DNA from: Corinectria fuckeliana
Taxonomy: Eukaryota; Ascomycota; Sordariomycetes; Hypocreales; Nectriaceae
Length of the DNA: 64,000 nucleotides
Reading direction: 5' to 3'
Assembly: GCA_019137255.1 (NCBI GenBank)
Contig: WPDH01000200.1
Coordinates: 186,001 to 250,000, forward strand
Below are positions 44,536 through 54,590 of the stretch, in pieces. The notes under the pieces were generated by a model. It was given only the letters and a program-made list of their open reading frames with translations, made no database searches and had not been told where the DNA came from. The position numbers and the translations under genes are program-made. Every line of letters begins with the position of its first letter. The first letter of the stretch is position 1.

Positions 44536-46229
44536 TGTTGAATTCGATGTGGACGTTGTCGATGTGTTGGGTGTTGTTGGTGATTGTGTGAAGATCAAAC
44601 AGCCGAGTCAACACAGCTGGCAGGCGAACTTGAAGGGTGGAAAGCTTGCACTCGAAAAGGCAGCCTGGAGGACTACTCGGGCTTTGTAACGGCCGGGGAA
44701 AAAACAGACGCGCGACCCTCGAGCTTTTCTACCTTGAAGGATCGCCAGAGCCCGCTGCATGTCGTGTTGGCAACCCGCATGAGCAGGAAGTATTTGTGCA
44801 GCCGCGCCGCCGCCAAGTGCCTTAAATTAGCGACGCCACGGGGCTCGGAATCCCTGCGAACAATAGACGAACCGTGGACCTCGGTGGAGAGCCAAACCTC
44901 GACGCCCACTGCTGTGGTTGAGGTGGCCCAGCTGCGCCTGTTTGAGCAAGTTTCGTAGTCTATGGGCTGCGAGGCTCGCTCGGCCCTGGCTGCTGAATGA
45001 CCCCTTTGTGCCAGACCGTCCATGATTGGCTTCATGATTGGCTGGCTCGGTGCGCTGGGTATGTCGGGATTTGGACCCATGACCCGCCCTCCCCCCGGCC
45101 AGCCCTTGTTGTGAAGCCTGGCTGGGCGAGGTGTAAGTGACGCCCCCCGTCCAGCCCTTGTTGTCACTTACACCTCGCCCGGGCTTCACCAACGCCGGGC
45201 AACATGACGATCCACTCGCGACCAGATAAGGCATCTCGAAACCGTAGACTCCTGGAGCGAGATGGCAAGCCCCAGGGGGGTTTTTCGTGTTCTCGGAATT
45301 CCGCGATGCGCGTCCGTCTGACCACCTGCCATTGGGAATGCGTCGCCGTGAGGGTTCCATCACACCGCCCGACAGTCATGCCATTACCACTAAACCACTT
45401 GATAGACGCAATCACTGATGTACCTAGAGTACCACAATCTCATAATACAAGGCAATATGGAAGCTGCGTGCCTTCTCCCCATAACTAGACGCTGTCAGCT
45501 GGCCATCTTCAGTCCGCTTTGTTGCGGTTCTACGAAGTTGAACTAGCCACGGGAGGAGATACGACGAGAGCCAAAACTAGCAATACACCAAGCGGAGAAC
45601 GACAAGTCACTTTACAACCAGAAGTGCTCTGCAATGTGCTCTCCCGCGTTCCAGCATGGAGTCTTGGCACTGAGCAAGTTTATCGTAAGTTGTTTTCTCC
45701 TCCAAGCCGCCACGGTGGCATCTTGACCTTGCTTGCCCCCACCACCGCAGAGAGAGGGAGAGAGAGAATAAGTACACAAATTCTCTATTGAAAATGATGC
45801 CATTCTCATTATGAAAAGTCCCTCTCAATTGTGAATTAACGGCCTGGCTTCAGTTGACATTCACTTATGACTAGACACACACACACACAGGTTACGTCTT
45901 CATGCAGGGATCGTCGGTCGGAGCATTTATTCTTAGGCTGTGCAGGAGCGCAGGATTGCACTTGGTTTCAAGGAGCGCTGCAACCAAGCTCAGCCATCCA
46001 TGCTAGATGCAGTGATTCGACTTGCCCGTGATCCAGCCGAATCGTCATGCTGCACAACATCGCGGTTGTTGACGTTTCTGGACTACTTGTGGAACTCACT
46101 GGGCCACCAACCAACTTCATGTTTGCTTTTTGGTGGACCGGACCACAGGTTCCAGCGCGCCTGAGCCCTCTCTCCCATCCTACAGGCAGTGCCGTTCAAC
46201 ATTTGTGGTTACCAAGGATTTCCTCGGGT
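44536..46229. other. 1.7 kb intergenic region with inverted repeat
   Basis: Upstream of the Ctr gene. Contains a strong inverted repeat at 45112-45188 and an (ACAC) run near 45876-45890. No gene is supported. Confidence 0.55.
45112..45188. repeat. inverted repeat, 18 bp perfect stem plus outer 7 bp
   Basis: Left arm 45124-45141 (GGGCGAGGTGTAAGTGAC) is the exact reverse complement of 45163-45180. An outer seven-base pair (45112-45118 with 45182-45188) extends it after a small unequal bulge. The loop is 21 bases. A direct repeat CCAGCCCTTGTTGT at about 45099 and 45151 overlaps it. Confidence 0.9.
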
Positions 46230-46707
46230 TTAGATCTTGCCCCCGTTGTTGGCGTGGTCCGAGCTGGAGACTGATTTCGAACTGGAAGTTGAGCCAGAGG
46301 GAGGAGCTTGCTTGTTGGAGGAGACAGCAAGTCCCGGTCCTGTCTCCGCCGAAGTTCCTTCAGAAGCCGCAGGAATAACTGGAAGGGGACGATCCATGTC
46401 TCGACTAGATTCCATCGCGGTGGGAGGAGCCTGAACGGGGCTTCGGGGCGACTCAAAGACGACGGGAATCCCGGTCTCGGTGTTCGGATCCGTCATCAAG
46501 GGAGCGGTTGATGCTTGGGCAGGTTCGACGGTACGGGGACTGTGGTCTCCCGGCGTTCTGTTCCCAAAGGTTAGTCTAAGTTACCGACCGGGCAAAGGAG
46601 GGCTTCTCATACGGTGGACCAGTTGCATGGCGAGGTCGTGGCCCCATATCCTGGAAGCCGTTGTCGTGCTGGCCCGGATCCCGGGGAGTAGACTTGCAGC
46701 AGCCCAT
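46230..46707 (-). CDS. small predicted lipid-anchored protein (MGCC start)
   Basis: Two exons on the minus strand: 46613-46707 and 46230-46557, giving 140 residues. The 55-base intron has GTATGA donor, CTAAC branch site 10 bases or so before the end, and ACAG acceptor, and it keeps the frame. The N-terminus MGCCKSTPRD fits N-myristoylation on Gly2 with palmitoylation on Cys3 and Cys4, which would fix the protein to membranes. The rest is disordered, rich in Pro, Ser, Thr and acidic residues, with possible phosphorylation sites (ESPRSP). There is no known domain. I do not recognise the family. Introns of normal form and an N-terminus of clear function make a real gene more likely than chance. 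Confidence 0.65.
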
Positions 46708-47862
46708 GTTGCTAGGAACGAACGGAGGGATTCTTTTGTTAAGTGGAGAAGAGAGAGAGAAGATGCGTAGGTATCCGAGTATTTTATGTGCTCGCGAGAG
46801 ATGAGATTGAATGCCGTGTTACTGATCGGGCTATGACTGGGACTGAAACACTGTTGTGATTCAGTCACCGGCTTGTTCTCGACTGGCTGGGACGAGATGG
46901 GATGTGCAAACAAACACCCACTGCACGGTTTTACAAGGGAGTGTTGCAAACATTGTTTGTGCGCCAGCGTTGATGAGTGAGTTGATATCATGAGCACCGC
47001 CAAACATGATTACAAGGATAGGCAGATGTGTCGTGTCTGCATCCCGTTTTCAGTGAATACGATTGCTAGCGGGCAAGCAGTATGATTCATTTGGTCACGC
47101 AAACCGTTTCGGCTTGTGAGAGTTGATGTATTGGAAGCCAAGTACTAGTAATTTGCGAATCATTGGTCTGAATTAGAGTGCCTTCGTTTGATGGTGAAGT
47201 CCCAGCTATGGACTTGAAATCGTGACCGGTGTTTTGTACCGCTAGGGGGTCAACTAACGATGACTGCCGTGATCACGGTCGGTACTCCCAAGAGCCGTTC
47301 TACCTGGAGCTTCCGGAGCCACTGGGGTTTATACTGAACCTCAAGTCGCTGGAGTCACCGGGCCTTCCGGGCCTGGCCGCTCCTGTCGTCGGCGGTGATG
47401 CTCGCTGCTGCGACTCTGTCGGTGGTGATGCCCACCGCTGTGACTCTGCCGGCGGCCATGTCCGTTTATTTTGTCCCTGTCTGCGGTGATGCACACGGCC
47501 GCGTCTCTGCCCTCGCGGCGGCTTCGAGGGGAAGCACCCTATGATGGTGGTGGAAGGTCGTTAAAGTCGGAGTTGTCCGTCAGCACTGACAGTGACGGAA
47601 CATATACTGTGCGTACTGGTATAATAGAGCCTTGGGTGAATATGTAGAGCTCGTACTTCTCCAGCGACACGGCTGCTCTTTGGCGTTAAATAGGTATCGG
47701 GCTGCTTGGGCACTCCGATTCAGAGACAGCACAGCGTGTTGCAATTCACACGTTCACATTATGGCCTAAGACTACGAGCCGCAATAACTGCATATAGGTC
47801 TCGTCAGGCTATCTCCGACGATACGGTGCTGCCAGTGCTGATAAGCAGTTGCCGAACAGCTC
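46708..47862. other. 1.2 kb intergenic region with 30-base repeats
   Basis: Promoter side of the MGCC gene and 3' flank of the NAD(P)-binding gene. It contains the degenerate 30-base repeats at 47388-47508. A short open frame over the repeats is not convincing. Confidence 0.5.
47388..47508. repeat. degenerate 30-base tandem repeat
   Basis: Units begin at 47388, 47418, 47448 (degenerate, with the third diverging after 16 bases) and 47479. The first two differ at about six positions and the fourth keeps CGGTGATGC...GCGTCTCT. Unit length is a multiple of three, so an open frame passes through on both strands (ten-residue repeat VGGDAxxCDS on plus). Confidence 0.75.
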
Positions 47863-48762
47863 CTATCCAGAGTAGACGGCCTCTCCCTCAGCGCACTCTG
47901 TCCCATCGCGAACGCATCTCTCCACGGCCACCTGAGCATCCTCATCGCCATCCAGCACATCTAGCCATCGACTCTTCACGTCCGCCGCCTCGAGAAGGAG
48001 CGCAACCGCCTTGGCCGTCGTCGCCCGACTCGTCATGCCCCGTGCCTTCTCCGTCTGGCCCATGAGCACACCGCCGGCGTCCTTGTCCGTCAGCCCCCCC
48101 GGCCGGACGGACACGGCGCAGAAGCCCTCGCGCCTCCTCGCCTCGGTCACGACGGCCTCGTCGGCGGCGACCTTGGCCTCGTAGTAGCGGGCCAGAAACG
48201 TCGAGTTGACCTTGTTCCAGCCCGCCCAGTCGTCGTCGGTCCACCACGGAGCCTTGGACCGCCGAGCGCCGAGGTAGCTCACCGTGACGAAGTGCGTGAC
48301 GGTCGGGGTCGCGACCGCCGCCTCGGTGAAGTGCACTGCCGCGTCGCGGTCAATCCGGAAGACCTGGCGTTCTGGTTAGCTGAGTTTGACCAAAAGGTGT
48401 CGCAGTGTGTTTGTACTCTGTCTTGGTCACCAGTCGCCCCGGCACCTATGACCTGCTTAGTAGAGAGCCCGCAGTGGAACATCGGCAGCTGTATCCGTAC
48501 CGGCACTCCAAACCACCGAGTCCGGGTTGGCTTCTTTGATTATCGCGGCGGCCTTCTCTTTGCTGTCTACCTTCTCGAGATCTCGAACCAAGACGGTCAA
48601 CTCGCCCGGGAATTGGGCGCCAAACGCCTCGAGGTCTTTCACCTGCTCCTCGGTGCGGATGATGCTGGTCACTGACCACGACTTCCGGAGTACGATCTCC
48701 GTTAGAAGCCGGCTGATCTTGCCGTTACCGCCGAGCACGAGAACGTGGCGTGAAGGAGACAT
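47863..48762 (-). CDS. NAD(P)-binding Rossmann protein (atypical SDR, NmrA/YwnB-like)
   Basis: Three exons on the minus strand: 48501-48762, 48417-48445 (29-base microexon) and 47863-48363, giving 263 residues. The microexon supplies GAGATGDQD and keeps the frame; both introns have good signals. The start chosen is MSPSRHVLVLGGNGKISRLLTEIVL, whose GGNGKI loop is the dinucleotide-binding motif of atypical short-chain dehydrogenases. An ATG 51 bases upstream is possible. Later features are SVVWSAG at the end of strand 4, IDRDAAVHFTEAA, FVTVSYLGAR and YYEAKVAADE, where Tyr-x3-Lys stands in the catalytic position. SVRPGGLTD is a further family motif. Close relatives are small oxidoreductases or epimerase-like proteins of unknown substrate. 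Confidence 0.85.
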
Positions 48763-48945
48763 AGTTTGGTTGGTACTTGGAAGAGTCGTGAATATAGTTG
48801 GGGTGCTAGGCATGTATGAGGTTCAAGGACGAGTTTGGTTGGGCTGCAGGAGTCCAGACTATCGATGACGCGGGGAATTAATTAGTGGGTGCCATTTTCG
48901 CTCTCAGATCGCATGGAACTCACAACCAACGCTTCCCAACTGTAA

Positions 48946-49293
48946 TCACCACCCATTCTGAGTCTGTCTCATTTCGAAAATACACCTTCTTCTAGTTGTA
49001 TTTGCCCTCCGATAACCGTGCTTCCTGCCCCCTTTCTTGTCCTGTTGCCCTGGATGCTCGCCCGGCGTCTCTGCCTCTTCTTGCTCGGCTGGTAGCGGGT
49101 ATTCTAGACCAGAAATCCCGGAAGTGGATGACTGCGAATCCATGGCATTCTGCCCTTTCCTACTCCTCTTCTTCTTCTGCCGCCTTGGGTTGTCCTCGAG
49201 CTGGTGGTCATCTAAAGGAGTTCGCATCCAACGAACTTGTCCGTCCCTGTCGCGGCGGAAAACAAATATGTGTCTACTAGGCCCGCAACCCAT
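48946..49293 (-). CDS. possible small protein with MGC acylation signal
   Basis: Single open frame of 115 residues on the minus strand. It begins MGCGPSRHIFVFRRDRDGQV, so Gly2 and Cys3 could be myristoylated and palmitoylated. A basic run RRQKKKRSRKGQN, Ser-rich stretch and another basic end (KKGGRKHGYRRANTTRRR) follow; basic patches often help such proteins bind membranes. No intron or homologue is evident to me. It lies between two convincing genes with 183 bases upstream of the next frame, so the context does not decide it. Confidence 0.4.
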   Translation of the reverse strand: MGCGPSRHIFVFRRDRDGQVRWMRTPLDDHQLEDNPRRQKKKRSRKGQNAMDSQSSTSGISGLEYPLPAEQEEAETPGEHPGQQDKKGGRKHGYRRANTTRRRCIFEMRQTQNGW

Positions 49294-50144
49294 TTCAAGA
49301 ATCAGAGGTTTACCGGGAGTAGAGATGATGTGGCAAGAGTTAGTTGGCCTGACGATATTTACACGGGTGTTTTTTGTCGGACGTTACGAATTCTGAGCGT
49401 CACTCACACCTTGAGCAACAGGCTACAGCATTGTGAGTTTGCTCTGCAGACGGCTTGTATGCCACTGGAGGCAAAGACTCATCTTCGACGTGGAAAGCTA
49501 AGGGTTTGCAGTTCCGACCCTGCTAGTTCAAAAGGCATGTCTCTTAATGAGAATAACCCCTCCTCATGTATCTGAAAGAGGTTTGATTAACGAGGTGATG
49601 GGAAAATGTACACCTACCTAGTCGAGGAAGATCTTTCGTCTGGCCCATCAACCGGGAGATGCCAGGTGGTACCACCGCGTCCTCATATAAAAATAGGACT
49701 GAATGATCTCGAACAACCAAGGGGAGCATGATAGAGACGACTGCCGAAACGCTCATGATTGCATCTTTCCCTTGATTTGAAAGTAGCCCCCGAGTGTTAG
49801 CGCTGAGAGAGTCTCATTCCCGTGCGCTGGAGATGCGGTGGAACTTGCGAATAAATTCGGGCTCTCTGATTGAAGGCCTAAAAGCGAGTACACGGAACAC
49901 GCGGGTAGTTGCACGTACCTGACACATCATCCGGTGTGGTTACATAGCCAGGAAGAAAACAATTTTGAGTAATTGGATGGATTTATGATTTCATTACGCC
50001 TACTACCGAGCCCCAAGGCCACATACATGGTCTTCCGAACATTGAACTTGCTTTCAACAGCGGACCCAAAAACACAAACTATTGACGATCCCAGAACCCC
50101 CCACGTTGTCTTGCGTGGTTTCTTATTCCTTCGCGAACGCCAGC
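49294..50144. other. intergenic region
   Basis: No gene seen; short open frames on both strands overlap and lack features. Confidence 0.55.
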
Positions 50145-51181
50145 CTAGACGTTCCGCAGCGCGTACAGCTCCTGCGGCTGCCCCTGCGCATCGCAGCTGG
50201 AAAACTTCCACCACGCGCCGTACCACGAGCCAGCGATGTTGGTCAGGCCCCATTTCACGGGGGCGGGCATGGGCGGCCAGTTGGCCCACAGGCCTTCCTC
50301 GGCGGTGCGGTCGAGGTTCAGCAGGAAGAAGGGCACGACGTCGAGCACGCCGGCCTTGGTGACCGTCTTCTTGCCCCACGTCTTGAACGTGTTGGAGGCC
50401 ACGGCGGCCTCGGCCGTGTCGGCGGTGGGCGCCTTGGGGTGGTCGGCGAGGGCTGCGATGGTGGCGATCTCGCTGTGGAAGTGGTTCTCGAAGTTGTCCT
50501 TGAACGAGTCCATGATGCCAAGGAGCTTGGTGGGGTCGAGAGAGGTGGGCGAGTCAAGGGTGTCGAGGTAGGTTGTGAACTCGACGAGGCCACCAAGGAA
50601 CGACTCTAATAGGAAGGTTTAGCGGTCAAGTGTGGCTACTCGGAGTGGTAAATGAATAGCTCACCATGCTCTTCATGGGTTCCGGTCCAGACGGCCTCGT
50701 CGCCCAGCAGGTCCTGGACCTTGGGGAACAGATTGTCCTCCTCGTCGTCGTGGTGCGACTTGACGAAGCGGAACCACGTCTGGGAGTACCCGATGAAGGC
50801 GGCCTTGTCGGCGTCTTGGACGTGCGGGGCCTGGAGATAGATGGTGTTGAAGCCGCGGATAATGGCGTTGTGCAGGAGGGCCATGTGAGTTGCGCCGGTC
50901 GTGAAGATGTCGGTCTTGGAGATGGGGACGACAGAAGTTAGTACATGACAGCTCGATCAATGTCCATGGCCACGGAGAAAACACGGCAAATGCTGGCTTT
51001 CTCATATGCTGTAACTCACCTTTTTGGTTTGATACTGGGGTGTCACAACAAGCTTCATGGGCCCATCGGCCCATTGCTTGGTGGGGGCTGTCGAAGTCAT
51101 GAGGTAGGGCGAGCGATTCAGGAACAAGGCTACAACGATGGCTTGTACGGCGAATAAAACAGCGGCATGTATACGAGACAT
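50145..51181 (-). CDS. hemerythrin-domain protein with N-terminal membrane anchor
   Basis: Three exons on the minus strand: 51020-51181, 50665-50914 and 50145-50605, giving 290 residues. Residues 1-28 are hydrophobic (IHAAVLFAVQAIVVALFL) and form a signal anchor or signal peptide. The hemerythrin-like four-helix part spans about residues 55-185: HMALLHNAIIRGFNTIYLQA, FVKSHHDDEEDNLFP with the HHxxE iron ligands, GTHEEHESFLGGL, and NFENHFHSEIATIAAL. All usual metal-binding His and Glu positions seem present. The rest (KAGVLDVVPFFLLNLDRTAEEGLWANWPPMP) is conserved in fungal relatives as far as I recall. Hemerythrin-like proteins bind a di-iron site and O2 or act in iron sensing. Its function here is unknown. 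The second acceptor AAG is unusual but common in fungi. Confidence 0.87.
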
Positions 51182-51845
51182 GACAGCAACAGAAGGAGAG
51201 AGAGAGGGAGGGAAAAGGGGAAGAAAGAACAAGGCGGACAAGATATATCAGCAAAGCGGAGAGGAGCAGACGCCAACACCGGTAGCCACTGTCACAACAT
51301 GTGGTGGTTCGATGCGCCCGGAGCTCGTCAACTTGGCAATGGATCATGCAACTTTTCCCGGCCTAGCTTCAAGCTGGGCCGTTCCCGGTCTGGAGCTGGT
51401 GTGGGACAAACCACAAAACGTACCAGGGTGGTCCTCTGGCTGATTAAAAGCAGCTCGGTGATTGGCAAACCTGCAACTGAGAGTGACGTTGGGCGGGGTT
51501 TTGCATGATCAAAAGGCTCCACGGAGACGGAGGAAACGGGCGCTAAAATGGCCCGTCATCCGAAGCCGCGGGGCCGGCCGTTACAGCAACAATTAGGTAC
51601 TATATCTAATAGACACATGGTTTCTGCATGACAATCGTTTCCAATGCCAATGCCAATGGCTTTTCCTTGACCCCACCTTTGAGACACTAGAAGATTGCGA
51701 CGAGTAGACATGGGCATAGATATTCCCGTTGTTTCCCAAGAGCCGACATCATGCCAAAAATGATGTCGCAACCAGCCTTAGAATCCAGACCCATCTTGCC
51801 CAACGCCGCCCATGCTATACATACAATAGATATGGCCATATCCTT
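51182..51845. other. intergenic region
   Basis: Upstream of the hemerythrin gene, 3' flank of the ZIP gene. Nothing else seen. Confidence 0.6.
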
Positions 51846-53324
51846 TCAAGCAAATGCGCCGACCAGAGCCATCAGACTCGCGCCAGCGAGTACGCTGAGA
51901 TAGGCTCGCAACCTCTTTTTCCCCTTAAGCACCTTGTAACTTTTCTCCGTCAAGAAGTCCTCTGCCAAAAGTTGTACAAGACCAGCGTAGAGCAAGAGCC
52001 CCGAAGAAACAGCGTTCATGAAGCCAACAAGCAAGAGGCCAGCCATGCTCTGGGGATCATACAACCGGTGCATGACCAGCCCAATGGCTTGTCCAATCGG
52101 GGTTGTAAGTCCGTACGCCAACACCATAAACCACGGGCGAACAGATTTGCGAGGGAATTGGATTGCAGCGATCCGACTACCCAGGGCCAGCCCCTCGAAG
52201 GTCTGGTGAAAGCCAATAGCGACCAAGAACACCACAAAGGCTGGCCCGGTAGCAACAGAAATGGCCATTCCAATGAACACGCTGTGGAAGAGAATGCCCG
52301 CCTCGAGCAAGAGGCACTGCAGGAGCAGTCGCTTGTTCTCCTCGGGAGTCTTGGGCATCCCAGGCGATATGGGGGTCATCGGGGTTTGAGGAATATCTCC
52401 AGGCTTGAGGGATGCATAAGCTCTGCTGAGGCGATGCGAGCTGTGAGAAGAACTCGGGTCGAGCTCGTCCATGTCCAAGTCCAGGTCCGAATCTCCGTCA
52501 TGGAAGTCCTCGGTCAACTTCGTCGTCTCCCCAGCCCTCGGCGTAGATTCCGGAAGGGGCGACACGCCGGCAACCAGTCCGTCGGTTTCCAAATCATCCA
52601 GCCGGATGTCTGGCGGTCTTGACCCAGCTCTCCTCTCGGATAACCCAGTAGTCTCTTGTAGGGTCGCGTCGCTATCAGACTCGTCGTGCTCGTCCCAAGA
52701 TGAATGGTTGTGGGCATGGGAGTGCCCAGCTCCTCGGGTTGTCAGGTAGGACTCAACACCCACAACGAGAAGGGCAGAGGCCATGGCCACAAAGCCAGGC
52801 AAGGGCGGGTAGCCCTCGTTGAAGAAGTAGGGCAGGCATGGATCGGTCATGGACTCGAAGGCGGTTGGCAGGAGGTGGACGAAAGCGGTCGCGATGAGCA
52901 CGCCAGTGCCGACGTGCTGGCAGTAGAAGATGATGGTCTTTTGCCGGCGGCCGGTAGTAGTACGACGTGATATTAGAGGAAATCCGCAGGCTTGTCCATG
53001 TCAGTTGGCATATCTCGCCGGCGGCTGGTCGGTTGAGCGGCCGTCGCAGAATAGACGAGACGTACCTAGCGTGCTCAAGGCGAGAATGAGAACCAAGGCA
53101 AACACATGCGCCGACATGTTGTAGGTTCCCCTGGTTCTCGATCCGCACTCGGGTTTTTTGCCATCTTCTTCCCGTCGCTGAAGCTCAGCGAGGATCAAAT
53201 GGGTAGGAATGGACGCCCACGACTCTCCTAAAAAGAGCACACGGGGGGTTAGCAAAAGGGGACGGGTTTCGGCCAGGAAGGCTCTCGCACACGCACCACG
53301 GGGCATCTCCTCGGCGGCGCTCAT
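51846..53324 (-). CDS. ZIP-family zinc transporter
   Basis: Three exons on the minus strand: 53297-53324, 53066-53227 and 51846-52990, giving 444 residues. Eight membrane segments are visible. Between the third and fourth is a long cytosolic loop with a His-rich metal-binding part (GHSHAHNHSSWDEHDE) and an acidic Ser-rich part. The conserved pore segments are HSVFIGMAISVA (segment 4) and HQTFEGLALGSRI (segment 5), with the His and Glu that bind zinc. TAFVHLLPTAFESMTDPCLP is typical of Zrt1/Zrt2-type carriers, which import zinc across the plasma membrane (the vacuolar exporter Zrt3 has a different pattern). The N-terminus before the first segment (ECGSRTRGTYN) fits extracellular exposure with conserved Cys. 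Its regulation cannot be judged from the sequence. Confidence 0.94.
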
Positions 53325-54590
53325 GTTGAAGCTATCTGTGTCCCTATCTACGCAACGTGATGGGAGTTTTCATGGCGGATTGAAGACACGATTGCAGATT
53401 GCAGGAGAAAAGCACAGCAGGGTTTGGCTGTGGATGGTGGACACACAAACGAAACGTTGTTGCGTCACGGGCTCGGCGCGTCTCCTTGGACATTTGATAG
53501 GTGCAGGTCGTGCGCATAATCCTCGGAAGATACCGGGACCATGAACTATGTGTCATGCTTGTGTGGCGCGCTTCCATTGACAAAGCTATGCCAATACTTG
53601 TGTTGTAAGTCGGCCGGGAAAAAAGCTACATGTAGTGCCTTGCTACCGCCGATGGTATTTATTCACCATCAGGAAGATGGCATCTTTGGATTTCGGCCAA
53701 CACTTCCCCGTATGTACAGCGTATGCATGGCCTGCCCACCATCTACGATCATGTGGCCGCTGGACGATCACCCGAAGGGGGAGGGGCTTCGGGGTAGGGG
53801 GCCTTCTATGCACGAAGTACTTCGTACTTACTGTGTTAACCCCCCGCGCTTCGAAAAGAAGACAGGGGTGTCAAGAGGGATTGCCTTCAGCACGTGGTTG
53901 GTCTGTCTTTGCTTCACATGTCCGTCCCTTTGAGACGGCACGCTGCCTTACGTCATTTCCATATTCTAAATACTTCAACAAAACAAAGCCTCCTTCACGA
54001 GCACTCGCCGTTAATGAATGTCCTCGGAGAATTCGCTAATCGGGACCTGCATCTGCCAAACCCCCGGAATCGGTACAAGTCACCCCGAAACTGGCTGCAG
54101 TCCGGAGATGGATCCCGGTCGCCGTTATTGTGGAGTTGGGAAAACGCCGCCGAAATAACGGTAGTTTGTCGCTTCAATTTCGGATAAACCTTGTTTGGGA
54201 GTCATTAGCGCTGAAATCTATGGAGACGACCCGGGTCAACGCCGGGTCATGCAACACCACCACAAGCTGCGTCCCCAGGTGCCCCGGTCTAAGTCGATCG
54301 CTTCCCCGGAGGTACCTCCACATTCATGGCGAGCCACGCGAAACGTCAGGTACACATTCTCACCATGTCCTCCGCAAAAAGTGGGTTTGGGATGCTATCT
54401 GATGACTTCCAAACCGGTTGAATCGCGGTTGATATAACCCTGTCAGACGAGCTGTGGTCCCGGGAAGCCGTCCCACGATGTTGGGCTACGAGAGACTTAA
54501 AGCGTCCCTCTCCCGGGTTGGACAGGATGATGTCCTTCCTTGTTATCCCTTCTTTGGTTGTCTCATCTTCACTGTGCTGCTACCGTCAAA
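53325..54590. other. 1.3 kb divergent intergenic region
   Basis: Lies between the ZIP gene (minus) and the GH3 gene (plus) and so holds both promoters. CCCCGG-type and CTCCGG sites occur, but they are common by chance in this GC-rich DNA. No gene seen. Confidence 0.55.

Noticed and set aside
46573..46599. 27-base intron alternative in the MGCC gene (GTAACT...ACAG)
   Set aside because: Too short for a fungal intron; the 55-base model with GTATGA donor has the same acceptor and a proper length.
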